64,000 nucleotides of DNA from Micromonospora phaseoli (GTDB lineage: Bacteria; Actinomycetota; Actinomycetes; Mycobacteriales; Micromonosporaceae). The notes under the pieces are model-generated. The model saw only the letters and a list, made by a program, of their open reading frames with translations. It searched no databases and was not told the origin of the DNA. The first letter of the stretch is position 1. Each line of letters starts with the position of its first letter. Shown one piece after another: positions 27,388 to 36,242 of the stretch. A program made the position numbers and the translations under genes. Location of the stretch: the NCBI RefSeq assembly GCF_900109115.1, contig NZ_FNYV01000005.1, forward strand, positions 5,509-69,508, given 5' to 3'.

Positions 27388-27441
27388 TGTGTGCTCTGGC
27401 GAACGCCTGCCCCACTCACAGCCACTCACAGCCACTCACAA
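27388..27441 (-). promoter_or_regulatory. Conserved 24-bp promoter-like element plus three TCACA repeats
   Basis: 27388-27411 is exactly the reverse complement of 29933-29956. Both copies have the three 10-bp repeats on the side away from the downstream gene: here three perfect CCACTCACAG units (27412-27441), and the downstream gene is the minus-strand gene at 27113. The core reads GGCGTTCGCCAGAGCACAC when oriented toward the gene, a form echoed as GCGTCGCCAGAACAC before the sigma-like gene. Confidence 0.75.
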
Positions 27442-27533
27442 CGAGGGGTTTTCTCAGTTGAGGTGATCCGTCTCAGGAGCCTCATCGGGGGAAGGTGACG
27501 GCGCCGCGAGAAGGGGCTCCCGGGACAGCCGAC

Positions 27534-28400
27534 CTACGCGACTGCCGTCGACGTGTCGGCAGTGGTGGAGAGGCGGCGGCGGCTGGCGGCGCGCAGGCTG
27601 GCCCGGCGCTCGGCTCGCGCCGTCAACGCCTCGGCGGCCTGCGGGGACGCCGCGCCGGTCAGCATGCCGCTGGCGAGGGCGTCGGCGAGGCGGGTGTCGA
27701 TGCGACCCAGCCGCATGCGCAGGGCGTCGGTGCTGATGCCCATCCGGGCCGCGATCGGATCCATGGCCCGCCGTCCCAGCCGCACGTCGATGTAGGGCTG
27801 CTCGTCGTCGGCGTCGAGGATCCCCAGGCGCACCGCGCGGCGTACCAGCACGTCGGGATGCCCGTAGGGCACCTGCGGGGTCCGCGGTCCCGTGACGCGC
27901 TCCACGTCCTCGACCGCTGTGAACTCGCTGGCCTGCTGGCGCAGCGCGTGTCCGGCGCGCCATCCGGCCCGGCACAACGACGCGTACGGCGCCCGGCGGG
28001 CCACGTCCACGTGGTCACGCAGCGCCGCCAGGAAACCCGCGAGGATCTCCGCGCCCATGTCGTCGGGGTCACCGCGGTAGCCGTCGGACAACCGCCTCGC
28101 GTAGCGGCGCAGCGCCGGCATCGCCATGCCGACCGCGGCGATGACCCACTGCGGCCCGTCCAGGCGGGCACGACGGATCAGTTCCCGCCACACCGCGTCG
28201 CGGGCGGTGTAGGCGCGCGGGTTCGCCAGCAGCCAGTCCCGCAGCGCCGGCAGCGCCACGACACCCCTTGGCAGGCCGTCATCCGGACCGAACATGTCGA
28301 GGTTGAGGGACAGGGGTGCCGGGTCGCTGGTCAGCGCCGCGAACGCGACATCGACGGCGTCCAGGGGCGCGGCAGGGAAGATCGTGTCGGACACACTCAT
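27534..28400 (-). CDS. Sigma-70-like / HTH regulatory protein of the element
   Basis: A 288-residue protein beginning MSVSDTIFPAAPLDAVDVAF. Central helices (WRELIRRARLDGPQWVIAAV; YRGDPDDMGAEILAGFLAAL) resemble sigma region 2-like sequence: a stretch about 'DDMGAEIL..FL' is typical of element-borne sigma-like proteins. Near residues 215-235 an HTH (MDPIAARMGISTDALRMRLG) resembles sigma region 4. Such proteins are common in actinobacterial integrative elements and may drive element-specific promoters, possibly the repeated promoter modules found here. It is not a canonical ECF factor. Confidence 0.6.
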   Translation of the reverse strand: MSVSDTIFPAAPLDAVDVAFAALTSDPAPLSLNLDMFGPDDGLPRGVVALPALRDWLLANPRAYTARDAVWRELIRRARLDGPQWVIAAVGMAMPALRRYARRLSDGYRGDPDDMGAEILAGFLAALRDHVDVARRAPYASLCRAGWRAGHALRQQASEFTAVEDVERVTGPRTPQVPYGHPDVLVRRAVRLGILDADDEQPYIDVRLGRRAMDPIAARMGISTDALRMRLGRIDTRLADALASGMLTGAASPQAAEALTARAERRASLRAASRRRLSTTADTSTAVA

Positions 28401-28480
28401 GATCAGTACTCCTAGGCCAGAGAGACCATCGGGCGTCGCCGCCGTGTTCTGGCGACGCTGGAATGCCGATTACGCCACGA

Positions 28481-28520
28481 CCGACTCACAACCGCTCACA
28501 GCCCAGGTCAGCCCCGCTTT
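28481..28520 (-). repeat. Two phased TCACA repeats with the 27-bp shared element
   Basis: CGACTCACAA and CCGCTCACAG are tandem at 28483-28502; bases 28492-28518 are the inverted copy of 25604-25630. The cluster is about 90 bp before the sigma-like gene start (28400), in operator or activator position. A CGTCGCCAGAACAC stretch at about 28450-28464 (minus strand) lies between and resembles the core of the 24-bp element. Confidence 0.75.
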
Positions 28521-28680
28521 TCCCCCAGCGGACCGCCGTTGCGTCCTGCCCGAACTCGGGCATCGGGCGGGCGACGCGGACGGGCCACGGTACGGCTGAG
28601 CAGGGCTGTGAGCCGCCGTCGCACGCCATGCGCGGCGCCAGACGGCTCAGCGAAGAGGTCGCGATCGTCGAGGTCGCGCC

Positions 28681-28725
28681 ACCGCTCACGGTCACTCACA
28701 GCGGCTCACAGACACTCACAGCCGC
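28681..28725 (+). repeat. Four phased 10-bp CTCAC(A/G) repeats
   Basis: Units at 10-bp steps read ACCGCTCACG, GTCACTCACA, GCGGCTCACA and GACACTCACA (28681-28720), followed by GCCGCTGAC. Exact helical phasing places every unit on the same DNA face, as in iterons or cooperative operator arrays. Confidence 0.8.
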
Positions 28726-28981
28726 TGACCCGCCCCTCTGGTCAGCGAATCTCGCCCGTCATCCGCGATCGGATCACTTGCGTTGGCACTGAACCACCTT
28801 TGCTGGCGTCGGACTGACAGCGCCGTGAACCTCGTGCCATCGAAGGCGCGCCGCAGCCTTTTCGCCGCCGAGGTCGCGCCGACGATGGTCACCTCGCGCT
28901 AGGGGTTCTAAGCAGGGCTGTGAGCGTAGGGGCCTGTGCGAGAAGTATCCGACAAGAGAGTTGCCGAGCCCCATACACCCT

Positions 28982-29030
28982 GGCACTCACAACGACTCAC
29001 AGCCGCTCACAAAGACTCACAGCGACTCGC
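28982..29030 (+). repeat. Five phased 10-bp CTCAC repeats
   Basis: Units GGCACTCACA, ACGACTCACA, GCCGCTCACA, AAGACTCACA and GCGACTCGCA follow without gaps from 28982. The last unit is degenerate. This is the longest array of the family in the window and has no gene within 1 kb on its right. Confidence 0.8.
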
Positions 29031-29224
29031 AGCGGGATGGCATCGCTGCCGGCACACCCGGTAGGCCTGCGGACGACGCCGGCGTGGCGCGAAACCCGAC
29101 CATCTGCCACGTCCTCGTCCCCGGGCATCATGCCCGGCGCCTCACCCATGTCGGTCGCCGGAGTGTGCGCACCAGTGGTGGGGAACCCTCGGTTCCGGCT
29201 GCCTCGCCCGGGAAGCGCGCGAAC

Positions 29225-29840
29225 CGGTGTCAACGAGGGCGGTCGATTGACAGGTTGTCCGTGCGGGCGGCGGCGACCGCGTCCGCGAGGACAGGAACGT
29301 CGGCATCAGCGCCGTGTCACTTCGTCCGGCCAAGCGTTCGGCGGCGGTCAAGTGGAATCGAGAAGTGCTGATCGGTGTCGTGCGCGCGGCCATGACATCG
29401 AGGTGAGCACAGCGTGTCCTCCGTGTCCGGCCCGGTGTCCGCGACGCCGCGCATGTCATCGATATCCGTCGTTGACAACGTGTCCGGCGGAATCGTTGAG
29501 CAGCCCCGGGACAACACAGTCCCGCGCCTGTCGCCGGCCTGAACTGGCACTGGCGTCGACGACGGAAGTCCGTCCCGCGGCGGCGATGGCCAAACCGGCA
29601 TGACATCACCGCGTCGCATGGACGGGTGTGTCAACCGCCCGCAAGCTGTGTCGGCGCCCGTCGGCCGCGGACATGTCCGCGGACAACTTGTCATCGACGC
29701 CCATGAGTGTCAGACCGGCTGCCGTCGAGGCGGTGTGTGACATGTTGGCACCGCTGTCGAGCTGTCGGCGGACACGAGGTCGGAGTGCCCGTGGACCGTC
29801 ACACCACCCGCCGTGTCATCGACTTTCGTCACTGTCCCGG
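29225..29840. repeat. TGTC/GACA-dense region with an 18-bp palindrome
   Basis: By eye I count roughly 25-30 TGTC or GACA tetramers in about 615 bp, several in the longer forms TGTCATCGA (29454, 29689, 29814) and GTGTCCG. A perfect palindrome CCGCGGACATGTCCGCGG occupies 29665-29682. The pattern differs from the TCACA repeats and no gene explains it. Likely a protein-binding, origin or transfer-origin region. Confidence 0.6.
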
Positions 29841-29900
29841 GGGTGGCGTCGAGGCGGTGGCACGTCCGCGCGCTGGCCCGGCGAGCGGCTGGACGGGCAG

Positions 29901-29956
29901 CCCTGTGAGCCCTCGTGAGTGGCGGTGAGTCAGGCAGGCGTTCGCCAGAGCACACA
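29901..29956 (+). promoter_or_regulatory. Inverted copy of the repeat + 24-bp promoter-like module before the excisionase gene
   Basis: Three units in reverse sense (CCCTGTGAGC, CCTCGTGAGT, GGCGGTGAGT; 29901-29930) are followed by 29933-29956, an exact reverse-complement copy of 27388-27411. Oriented toward the plus-strand gene at 30208, this matches the layout before the replication-relaxation gene at 27113, suggesting one regulator controls both. Confidence 0.75.
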
Positions 29957-30207
29957 GACGCCGGTTTACAGATGTCAGCGCCCCACCGACGCGGCGCGGA
30001 GCCGACATCGACATGGGCGAGCACCGAGGTAAGCGCCGCTTGAGTCGTACCGGCCGGCCGTGCTGGATGTCGCCGGACCAGATCAGCACCCATCGGATCT
30101 GCTCCAGCCATCCGGCGGTCACGGCTGAGCCTGTCTCCGGCATCCAGCCTCACCGCCGCGCCCCGGGCCTGATCTGTACGCCCGTGCCCACCGCCGAGGA
30201 GATGACC

Positions 30208-30528
30208 ATGAGATCGTCCAGACGCAATCGAACCGTGCCACCGCGGTCCGTGGAAGGGTCGGCTGCCGGTGAGCGGGAGCCGGCGTGGACGGCCGAGCGA
30301 ATCCACGGCCTGGGCGTCAGCACGGACCTGGCCACCGCCGCGGCGGTGCTCGGCATGTCCCGCTCCGCCGCCTACAAGCTGATCCGCCGCGACGCGTTCC
30401 CCGTGCCGCACTTCCGCGTCGGCGCCCACTACCGGATACCGACGGCGCCGCTGCTCGCCGCCCTGCACCTGCACGAAGCGGGGACCACGCCGGAGCGCGC
30501 CGCCGGTGCCACGAGTGCCCCACCGTAG
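30208..30528 (+). CDS. Excisionase-like helix-turn-helix protein
   Basis: Start at ATG 30208, with GAGGAG six bases upstream; a second ATG at 30202 abuts that site. The 106-residue protein has a MerR/excisionase-type HTH: LATAAAVLGMSRSAAYKLIR followed by DAFPVPHFRVGAHYRIPTAP, which is the typical DNA-binding domain of element excisionases. Basic N-terminal tail. It lies 197 bp before the integrase, as usual for xis-int pairs, and behind the conserved repeat-promoter module. Confidence 0.8.
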   Translation: MRSSRRNRTVPPRSVEGSAAGEREPAWTAERIHGLGVSTDLATAAAVLGMSRSAAYKLIRRDAFPVPHFRVGAHYRIPTAPLLAALHLHEAGTTPERAAGATSAPP

Positions 30529-30725
30529 GCGCCTTCCGCGCTGGCGGGAGCCCATCCCGCCCCAGCCCTCACGCCGCGCCAACGCGCGCGGTTCTCCTCC
30601 AGCCCCGACCTTGCGCCGGGACCGTCGTACGACGGTCCCGGCGACTTGATCGTGTCCGCGGATCACGCGTGGATGTCGATCGACGAAACCGATGCGCCCC
30701 ACCTGATCGAGGAGTACCACCTGCC

Positions 30726-32186
30726 ATGCCTGACGGAAGCATCTTCAAACGCTGCGGCTGCCGCCACCCGGAAACCGGCAAGCCCTTCGGAAACGACTGT
30801 CCCAAGCTGCGCCGCCCCAACCGCGCCTGGAGTTCCGAGCACGGGCACTGGACGTACCAGCTCGAACTCCCACCCACCGCCGACGGCGGGCGCCGGCAAC
30901 TACGCCGCTCCGGCCTACCCACCCGCCGGGCCGCCGCCGACGAACTCGACCACGCCCGCGAACTGCTCGCCCTCGCCAGGGGCGACCGGCGCCGCCGCAC
31001 CGAGATCGGCGACCTGCTCCAGAACGCCGCACGCGCCAAACGGCCCCTGCCCGAGGTCGACCGGATCCGCCAGCGGCTGCGCGGCGACGGCCCCCTCGCT
31101 GACGCGCCCACCGTCGCCGACTACCTCACCGGCTGGCTGACCCACCTCAGCGTGGACGACAACACCCTGCACGGCTACGAGTCCATCGTGCGGGTGCACC
31201 TGATCCCGCACCTCGGCGAGGTCCCGCTGGACAAGCTGCGCACCAGCCACGTCCGTGCCATGTTCGCCGCGATCGAACGCCGCAACGACGACATCCGCGC
31301 CGCGAAGACCAGCCCCGACCCGGCGGTGCGCAGGTCCGTCGCCGGGGTGCGGCCCACCGGGCCCACGACGCGGCAGCGCATCCGCGCCTGCCTGCGCAAG
31401 GCCATCAACGATGCCCTCGCCGACGAACTGATCGTCGGCTCCAACCCGGCCGCGCTGGTCAAAACCCCGGGTGACCGGCCGCTGCCGATCGTGTGGGAGG
31501 ACGAACGCGTGCAGCGCTGGAAGGACACCGGCCAGGTGCCCGGACCGGTGATGGTGTGGACCGACACCCAGGTCGTCAACTTCCTCGACCACGCCGCCCG
31601 GCACGCCCCCGACCTGCACCCCATGTGGCACTACATGGCCTACCGGGGGCCCCGCCGCGGCGAGGCCTGCGGACTGCGCGACAGCGAGGTCCGCCTGCAC
31701 CGCCGGGAGACCACCATCAACAACCAGATCGCCACCCACGGCTACACCCCCGTGCAGAAACCCCCGAAGAGCAGGGCCGGCAACCGCGACGTCGCCCTCG
31801 ACGCCGACACCGTCAAGGTCCTCACCGCCTACAAGGCCCGCCGCGCCGAATGGCAACTCGCCGCCGGCCCGGCGTGGCCCGACACCGGCCTGTTCTTCGT
31901 CCGCCCCGACGGGCAGCCCTGGCACCCCAACGCCGTTACCCAACGCTTCCGCCGGCTCGTCCGCAAAGCCGGCCTACCGCCGATCCGGCTGCACGACCTG
32001 CGCCACAGCGCCGCCACCATCGCCCTCGACGCCGGCGTCGACATCAAGGTCCTCTCCGACCAACTCGGTCACTCCACCACGACCCTGACTCGCGACACCT
32101 ACCAGAGCGTCACCAAGCAGCTGCACCAGGACGCCGCCGACGCCGTCGCGAAGAAGATCAACCAGAGACGTCGCAAGGCGGGGTAA
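30726..32186 (+). CDS. int: Tyrosine recombinase (integrase) of an actinobacterial integrative element
   Basis: Start at ATG 30726 (MPDGSIFKRCGC), GAGGAG at 30709-30714; upstream frame extension is not family-like. The 486-residue protein opens with a zinc-ribbon-like Cys segment (CGCRHPETGKPFGNDCPKL), then a SAM-like core-binding domain (about 120-260) and the catalytic domain: Arg in YRGPRRGEACGL, HDLRHSAATIAL, LGHSTTTLTRDTYQSV with Tyr nucleophile. All key residues are present. It probably integrates the element into a tRNA or similar site; no att repeat was found within the window. It marks the right end of the mobile region. Confidence 0.9.
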   Translation: MPDGSIFKRCGCRHPETGKPFGNDCPKLRRPNRAWSSEHGHWTYQLELPPTADGGRRQLRRSGLPTRRAAADELDHARELLALARGDRRRRTEIGDLLQNAARAKRPLPEVDRIRQRLRGDGPLADAPTVADYLTGWLTHLSVDDNTLHGYESIVRVHLIPHLGEVPLDKLRTSHVRAMFAAIERRNDDIRAAKTSPDPAVRRSVAGVRPTGPTTRQRIRACLRKAINDALADELIVGSNPAALVKTPGDRPLPIVWEDERVQRWKDTGQVPGPVMVWTDTQVVNFLDHAARHAPDLHPMWHYMAYRGPRRGEACGLRDSEVRLHRRETTINNQIATHGYTPVQKPPKSRAGNRDVALDADTVKVLTAYKARRAEWQLAAGPAWPDTGLFFVRPDGQPWHPNAVTQRFRRLVRKAGLPPIRLHDLRHSAATIALDAGVDIKVLSDQLGHSTTTLTRDTYQSVTKQLHQDAADAVAKKINQRRRKAG

Positions 32187-32267
32187 GACCCGCCCTCACC
32201 GAAGCGGCAGCGGACGACCGCGTGCGGCCGGGCCGGTGCCGGTTACCCGAGCGAATACGCTCGCGAC

Positions 32268-33040
32268 GTGGGCGGTGACGACCAGCGGCTGAGCCGGCGG
32301 GGCAGCTTCGACGAGGATCCGGACAGCTACCAGGCGGCTTGGCCGGGGTACCCGCGGCGGTTGTACGAGGTGCTTGCCGACTGTGGGTGGGTGGGGCCCG
32401 GTGCCCGCGTCTTAGAGATCGGGCCCCGGGACCGGGCAGGTCACCCGTCCCTTCGTGGCCGCCGGCGCGTCGGTGCTGGCGGTGGAACTCGGGGGCCGCC
32501 TGGCAGCCCGGCTGCGGACGAACCTGGCGGGCTACGACGTGACCGTCATCGAGGGTGGCTCCGCCACCGTGCCGCTGCCCGCCCACCCGTTCGACCTGGC
32601 GGTCTGCGCCACCGCCTTCCACTGGCTGGACCGGCTGCGGCGGGGCGGCGGCTGGCCAGCCTGGTCCGGTCGGGCGGAGGACTGGCGGTGTGGTGGACCG
32701 TCTTCGGTGACCCCGACCGCAGCCCGCCCTGGCGCGCGGACCGGGACGCGCTCTACCGACGATGGCTACCGGCGCAGGGGCGCGGCCCGGCGGGCGTGCC
32801 AGCGCCCCTGCGGGTCGCCGAACGCACAGCGGAGCTGGAGGCAGGTGACTGGTTCGGCCCTGTCCAGGTCGAGATGATCCGCTGGGAGCACCAGCTGACC
32901 CCGCAGGGTGCGCGCGGGCTTCCCGATCGTGCGCGAGATGAGCGCTGACCGGCGAGGGGCGTTCCTGGACGGCGTCGCCGAGGTGGTCGCCAGCCAGCCC
33001 GGCGGGACGGTGGTCGCGTTGTACACGGCGCCGCGCCGGA
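32268..33040 (+). pseudogene. Class I SAM-dependent methyltransferase, frameshifted
   Basis: Pieces of one methyltransferase lie in two alternating frames. The first reads SYQAAWPGYPRRLYEVLADC ... ARVLEIGP up to about 32424, where an extra C in a CCCC run breaks the SAM motif. It continues in another frame as FVAAGASVLAVELGGRLAAR ... FDLAVCATAFHWLD to about 32640, returns to the first frame (GGGLAVWWTVFGDPD ... WEHQLTPQGARGL), and shifts again at about 32915 (PIVREMSADRRGAFLDGVAE). At least three shifts make it a decayed gene. It is the first chromosomal-looking gene past the integrase. Confidence 0.75.
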
Positions 33041-33236
33041 ACGACTCTGCCCTTCTGGCCGGTCGACAAATTGGGCAGCGGACGCCTGAAGAGTGCCAGC
33101 GGAGTCACCTTCGACAGGGCTCGGGCCAGCCGGGACTGCTGGAGCGGGGCACCACCGCCGAGCCACTCGGTGACCTGGCCCCAATGCCTGCTCGCTGGTC
33201 CGGACCCTCCTGGGCTGGCTGCGTACCGATTATCTG

Positions 33237-34367
33237 TCATCCCGCGTCCGGGTGGTGGTGTCGCTGCTCGGCGCAGTGCTGCCACATCCGGGCCAGGTGC
33301 CCGACCATCCGGTCGCTGGCGGGGTGCCCAGGATGTGCGTGTCGGTGGGCGGTGATGGTGTCGGCGAGCAGCGTCCGCGCGCGGGCGCAGTGGCCGAGCT
33401 GGTGCAGAACGACGGCAAGGGAAGCCTGCGCGGCGAGGGTGCGGTGCGCCTCGGGCCCGGCGGTGGTGGCGAGTTGCTCGGCGAGGTGGCGGTAGAGGTG
33501 ATAGGCGCGCTGGTGATGCCCGACCAGGCGGTGCGCGGTGGCGAGAGTGTGCAGGGCCGTCAGGGTGGTGCCGGCGGCGGGGCCGTGCAGGTGGGTGCCA
33601 GCGTGGTGGGCGTAGGTGGCCCATCGGATCGCCGCACTGGGGTGGCCGAGACGGATGAGCACCTCGCCGAGGATGCAGGCGGCGTCGGCGTACAGCGGGT
33701 CGGCCGGCGCGGTGGTGGGGTCGACGGCGGCCAGCGCGGCGTGCAGGAGTTCCCGGGCGTGAGCGGGATTGCTGGCGGCAAGGCTGCGGGCGAGTTCGAC
33801 GTATTCGTTGACCGGAACGAGACCGGTGACGACGGGTCGCCAGGTGATGCGCAGGTCGGTGCAGGTGTGCCCGGCAGTCACGCGGCTGATGACCCGTCCG
33901 GCGCAGGCCGCGGCCGTCAGTGGGCTGTGCGGGTGGGCCAGAGTCGTGGGCACGATGCGGGGTGCGTGACGCAGCACGGCCCGGCCTATGGCATCCACTA
34001 CGAGCACAGCGGGTAGGCGGGAGCGGCAACACCCGGGTGGGCAGTCGTAGACGAGGTTCTCGTCGCAGTCCATGACCGCGGTCATGGACTGGGCGCAGAG
34101 GCGACACCACAGCAGCCCCGGCGGCAGCACCACCTCCCACGGGTCGGCGTCGTCGGCCCGCTGGAGAGCGGGTCCTTCCCGCGCGGCAGTTGACGCTTCG
34201 GCCGCCTGGCGGGCGCCGGTGACCCATGTCTGCACGAGCCGGCGCTGCAGGTTCAGCTCTTGGGCCACAGCGGTGACGGCACGGTGGTCGCCCGCCGCGC
34301 GCTGCTGATGTACGCGGGAAACCGCGGCGTCGATGAGATCTTGCGGGTACTTGCGGGGGTGCGGCAT
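33237..34367 (-). CDS. TPR regulatory protein with N-terminal transposase-like HTH and zinc ribbon
   Basis: Start at ATG 34367 (MPHPRKYPQDLIDAAV); an earlier in-frame start at 34490 adds a low-complexity leader. N-terminal residues 1-50 look like a homeodomain-type HTH of transposases (LIDAAVSRVHQQRAAGDHRAVTAVAQ-type). Next comes a CxxC...CxxxC ribbon (WCRLCAQSM, YDCPPGCC). The C-terminal half is TPR-like: repeated AxxxLG units, ALxTLATAHRLVGHHQRA. Such proteins are probably regulators. The 34367 start leaves 376 residues. Function is inferred from domains only. Confidence 0.65.
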   Translation of the reverse strand: MPHPRKYPQDLIDAAVSRVHQQRAAGDHRAVTAVAQELNLQRRLVQTWVTGARQAAEASTAAREGPALQRADDADPWEVVLPPGLLWCRLCAQSMTAVMDCDENLVYDCPPGCCRSRLPAVLVVDAIGRAVLRHAPRIVPTTLAHPHSPLTAAACAGRVISRVTAGHTCTDLRITWRPVVTGLVPVNEYVELARSLAASNPAHARELLHAALAAVDPTTAPADPLYADAACILGEVLIRLGHPSAAIRWATYAHHAGTHLHGPAAGTTLTALHTLATAHRLVGHHQRAYHLYRHLAEQLATTAGPEAHRTLAAQASLAVVLHQLGHCARARTLLADTITAHRHAHPGHPASDRMVGHLARMWQHCAEQRHHHPDAG

Positions 34368-34535
34368 ATCGGATCGGTCCTGGGCTTGAGTTCTGGGATC
34401 AGCGGGGCGCGAGGGCGTCGCGGCGGGCAGGCGACGCTCGCCGGGTTCGTCCGGGACCGGCACGGTCTCGTCCAGGACCACGTGTGACATGGCGCAGGAT
34501 CGGCCACGGTTCGGTTCGTGAGGCCATCGCGCGGA

Positions 34536-35186
34536 TCAAATGCCCAGACCGCTGGCCTGCGAGCCACCGGCCGCGCTGACGGTGTCCAGGGGATCGGGGC
34601 CCGACGTAGGGGTGCGGCGCATCGGGGTGATCGCCGGGCTCGCGGGCACCCGGATGGCTTCCTGCGGGGTGTAGCCGTAGCGGGTGTAGACGTCCTGGCA
34701 TTCGCCGGTGGTGTCGGTCCACGAGGGCAGGTCGACGTGGTCGAGTCTGTCGCGGTGGTGGGCGAGCATCGCCGCGCCGATACCTTGCCGCTGGGCGACG
34801 GGCGCGACGGCGAGGAACGCCAGGTGGTAGTGCGGTTCGGTGGGCCGGCGTGCGATGAGCAGCCCGTCGAGGATCTCGAAGCGCTCAGCATGGTGGCCGG
34901 CTGCGTCGGTGAGGCGGCTGCAATAGTTCGCCGGTGGCGGGATGCTGCGGTAACGGTGGAAACCGACCGCAGCGGCGTTCAGGTCGTCGGTGACGTAGGT
35001 GTCGCCGTAGAACATGGCGTGTTCCACCCAGATCGCCGCCACCTCGGTGAGGATGCGGCGCCGGTGGGTCGCCTCGGGCACCAGCCAGGCGGCCAGCGGG
35101 TCGGGGTGCAGGGCGTCGGCGATGAGCGCGGCGACCTTGTCCTTCTCGGCCCAGCGGCCGGCGCGGATGCGAGCAGTGGCGTCCAT
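34536..35186 (-). CDS. GNAT-family N-acetyltransferase
   Basis: A 216-residue protein from ATG 35186. The acetyl-CoA site is clear: YHLAFLAVAPVAQRQGIGAAML (about residues 118-139; motif Q-x-x-G-I/G), followed by DVYTRYGYTPQEAIRVP, the usual GNAT C-terminal beta strands. The substrate is unknown. The tail after about residue 190 is low complexity. It lies between the TPR protein and a frameshifted gene in the decay zone but looks intact. Confidence 0.8.
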   Translation of the reverse strand: MDATARIRAGRWAEKDKVAALIADALHPDPLAAWLVPEATHRRRILTEVAAIWVEHAMFYGDTYVTDDLNAAAVGFHRYRSIPPPANYCSRLTDAAGHHAERFEILDGLLIARRPTEPHYHLAFLAVAPVAQRQGIGAAMLAHHRDRLDHVDLPSWTDTTGECQDVYTRYGYTPQEAIRVPASPAITPMRRTPTSGPDPLDTVSAAGGSQASGLGI

Positions 35187-35246
35187 GAGGATCCCTTCAA
35201 CAGTCCGGAAGCGGATGGGAGTTGCCGCGTGATTGGCGGCGCGGTG

Positions 35247-36213
35247 TCAGGGCGTGTTGGTGGTGCTCGTGCGGGTGTGGACGCTGAACAGCAGGTAGTC
35301 CTCGACGTCGCCGGTGCGGGTGTGGCCGCGCCTTGATGGCGTGAAGTGGGCGCGTTCGTAGGCGAGGACCTCGCCGGTGCTGGGGTGCAGGATGAGCAGG
35401 CCGCGAGTGGTGCCGTCGTCGCCGGTGGCGCTGACGCCGGCGCCTGTGCGCCCGGCGCGGTCGCACACCGCTGGGTGATAGGTGAGCCCGTTGGTGTGGC
35501 TCAACAGAGTGAGGATCGCGGTGCGCCCGGCGCGGTCGGGTGTGAGCCACGACGTCAGGCCGGCGATGGCGTCCAGGACCGCCGGCGGGCCGAGGAACGG
35601 CGGCGAGATGCTGGTGATCTGTGCCCTAAGGCCAGCGGAGTCGACGGCGATCGGGCCGATGGCTCCGTCGTGCGTGCCCGGCGGGTAGATCTCGTCGATG
35701 GTGGGCTGTAGGCCGGGCGGATGGCGCAGGCTGATAGCCCGTCCGGAGCCGTTGTCGGCGCGCCAGTGCCGCTGTTCGAAGACCACGACGGTGCTGGTCG
35801 CGCGTCCTGCCTCGATGCGGGTGTCGGCTGCCCATTGCCGTATCAGCACGAACGAGAACCGGCCCGGGACGTCACAGCTGGCCTCGGCGGCGACCTGGGG
35901 GAGCACGTGGTCGGCTGGCCGCGGTGCGGGTAGAGCGGTGGGTGGCGCCGCGGCGGTACGCGCGGCGAGGGCGCGCAGTTCGGCGGCGGTCAGTGGCGCG
36001 GGAATCTCACACGGTGCGGTGCTCGTTCGGGCAGGCGGCGTTACCCGCCAGCCGCCGGTGTCCTGCGCGGGAGGTCGCGTGGCGGCCCAGGCGGGGACGA
36101 GGGCGGCTACGACGAGCAGGGGACAGCGCGGCAGTGATCCTGACGGCGGGTCGCCGACGCCAGCGGGCCGGCAGATCCGTGGGCGTTGAGGGTGGGTGAG
36201 GTGGGTGGATCAC
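35247..36213 (-). pseudogene. CU044_5270-like membrane-anchored protein, frameshifted
   Basis: The 219-residue frame from GTG 35906 starts abruptly, but the same frame stays open upstream through AELRALAARTAAAPP and a membrane segment LLVVAALVPAWAA without any start codon. A cytoplasmic N-terminus is found in the next frame from GTG 36213 (DLPARWRRRPAVRITAALS). The two join at a G4/C4 run (36119-36122). One-base change there would restore a membrane-anchored protein with extracellular domain (FSFVLIRQWAADTRI; TYHPAVCDRAGRTG). This fits CU044_5270-type proteins. It could also be a sequencing error or slippage. Confidence 0.6.
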
Positions 36214-36242
36214 GGTTGATGGCTCCGGAAGTCTGTGGTGGG

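Larger units (their letters stand above)
27114..27533. promoter_or_regulatory. Intergenic control region upstream of replication-relaxation copy 2
   Basis: 420 bp without a gene. From the gene outward it holds a GC-rich hairpin (27264-27291), the 24-bp conserved element (27388-27411) and three perfect TCACA repeats (27412-27441). Together these look like a promoter with upstream operators and a long leader. Confidence 0.55.
28401..30207. other. 1.8-kb non-coding control region of the mobile element
   Basis: No frame in this interval has persuasive coding character or family similarity. It contains four TCACA repeat clusters (28481-28520, 28681-28725, 28982-29030, 29901-29956), isolated GGGCTGTGAGC units at 28604 and 28916, a stretch dense in TGTC/GACA with an 18-bp palindrome (29225-29840), and the promoter region of the excisionase-like gene. 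By analogy with integrative elements, this is the place for replication or transfer origins and promoters. Confidence 0.6.

Noticed and set aside
28681..29030. CRISPR array
   Set aside because: Repeat units are 10 bp and contiguous, with no spacers of 30-40 bp and no cas genes.
28920..29603. 227-codon plus-strand frame in the control region
   Set aside because: Composition is not protein-like, it covers repeats, and it has no recognisable domain.
32187..32270. tRNA-derived attachment site right after the integrase
   Set aside because: No tRNA 3' end or T-loop sequence could be recognised there.
32158..34227. 689-codon minus-strand frame covering the methyltransferase remnant
   Set aside because: Arg/Pro-rich shadow; real genes with motifs occupy other frames.
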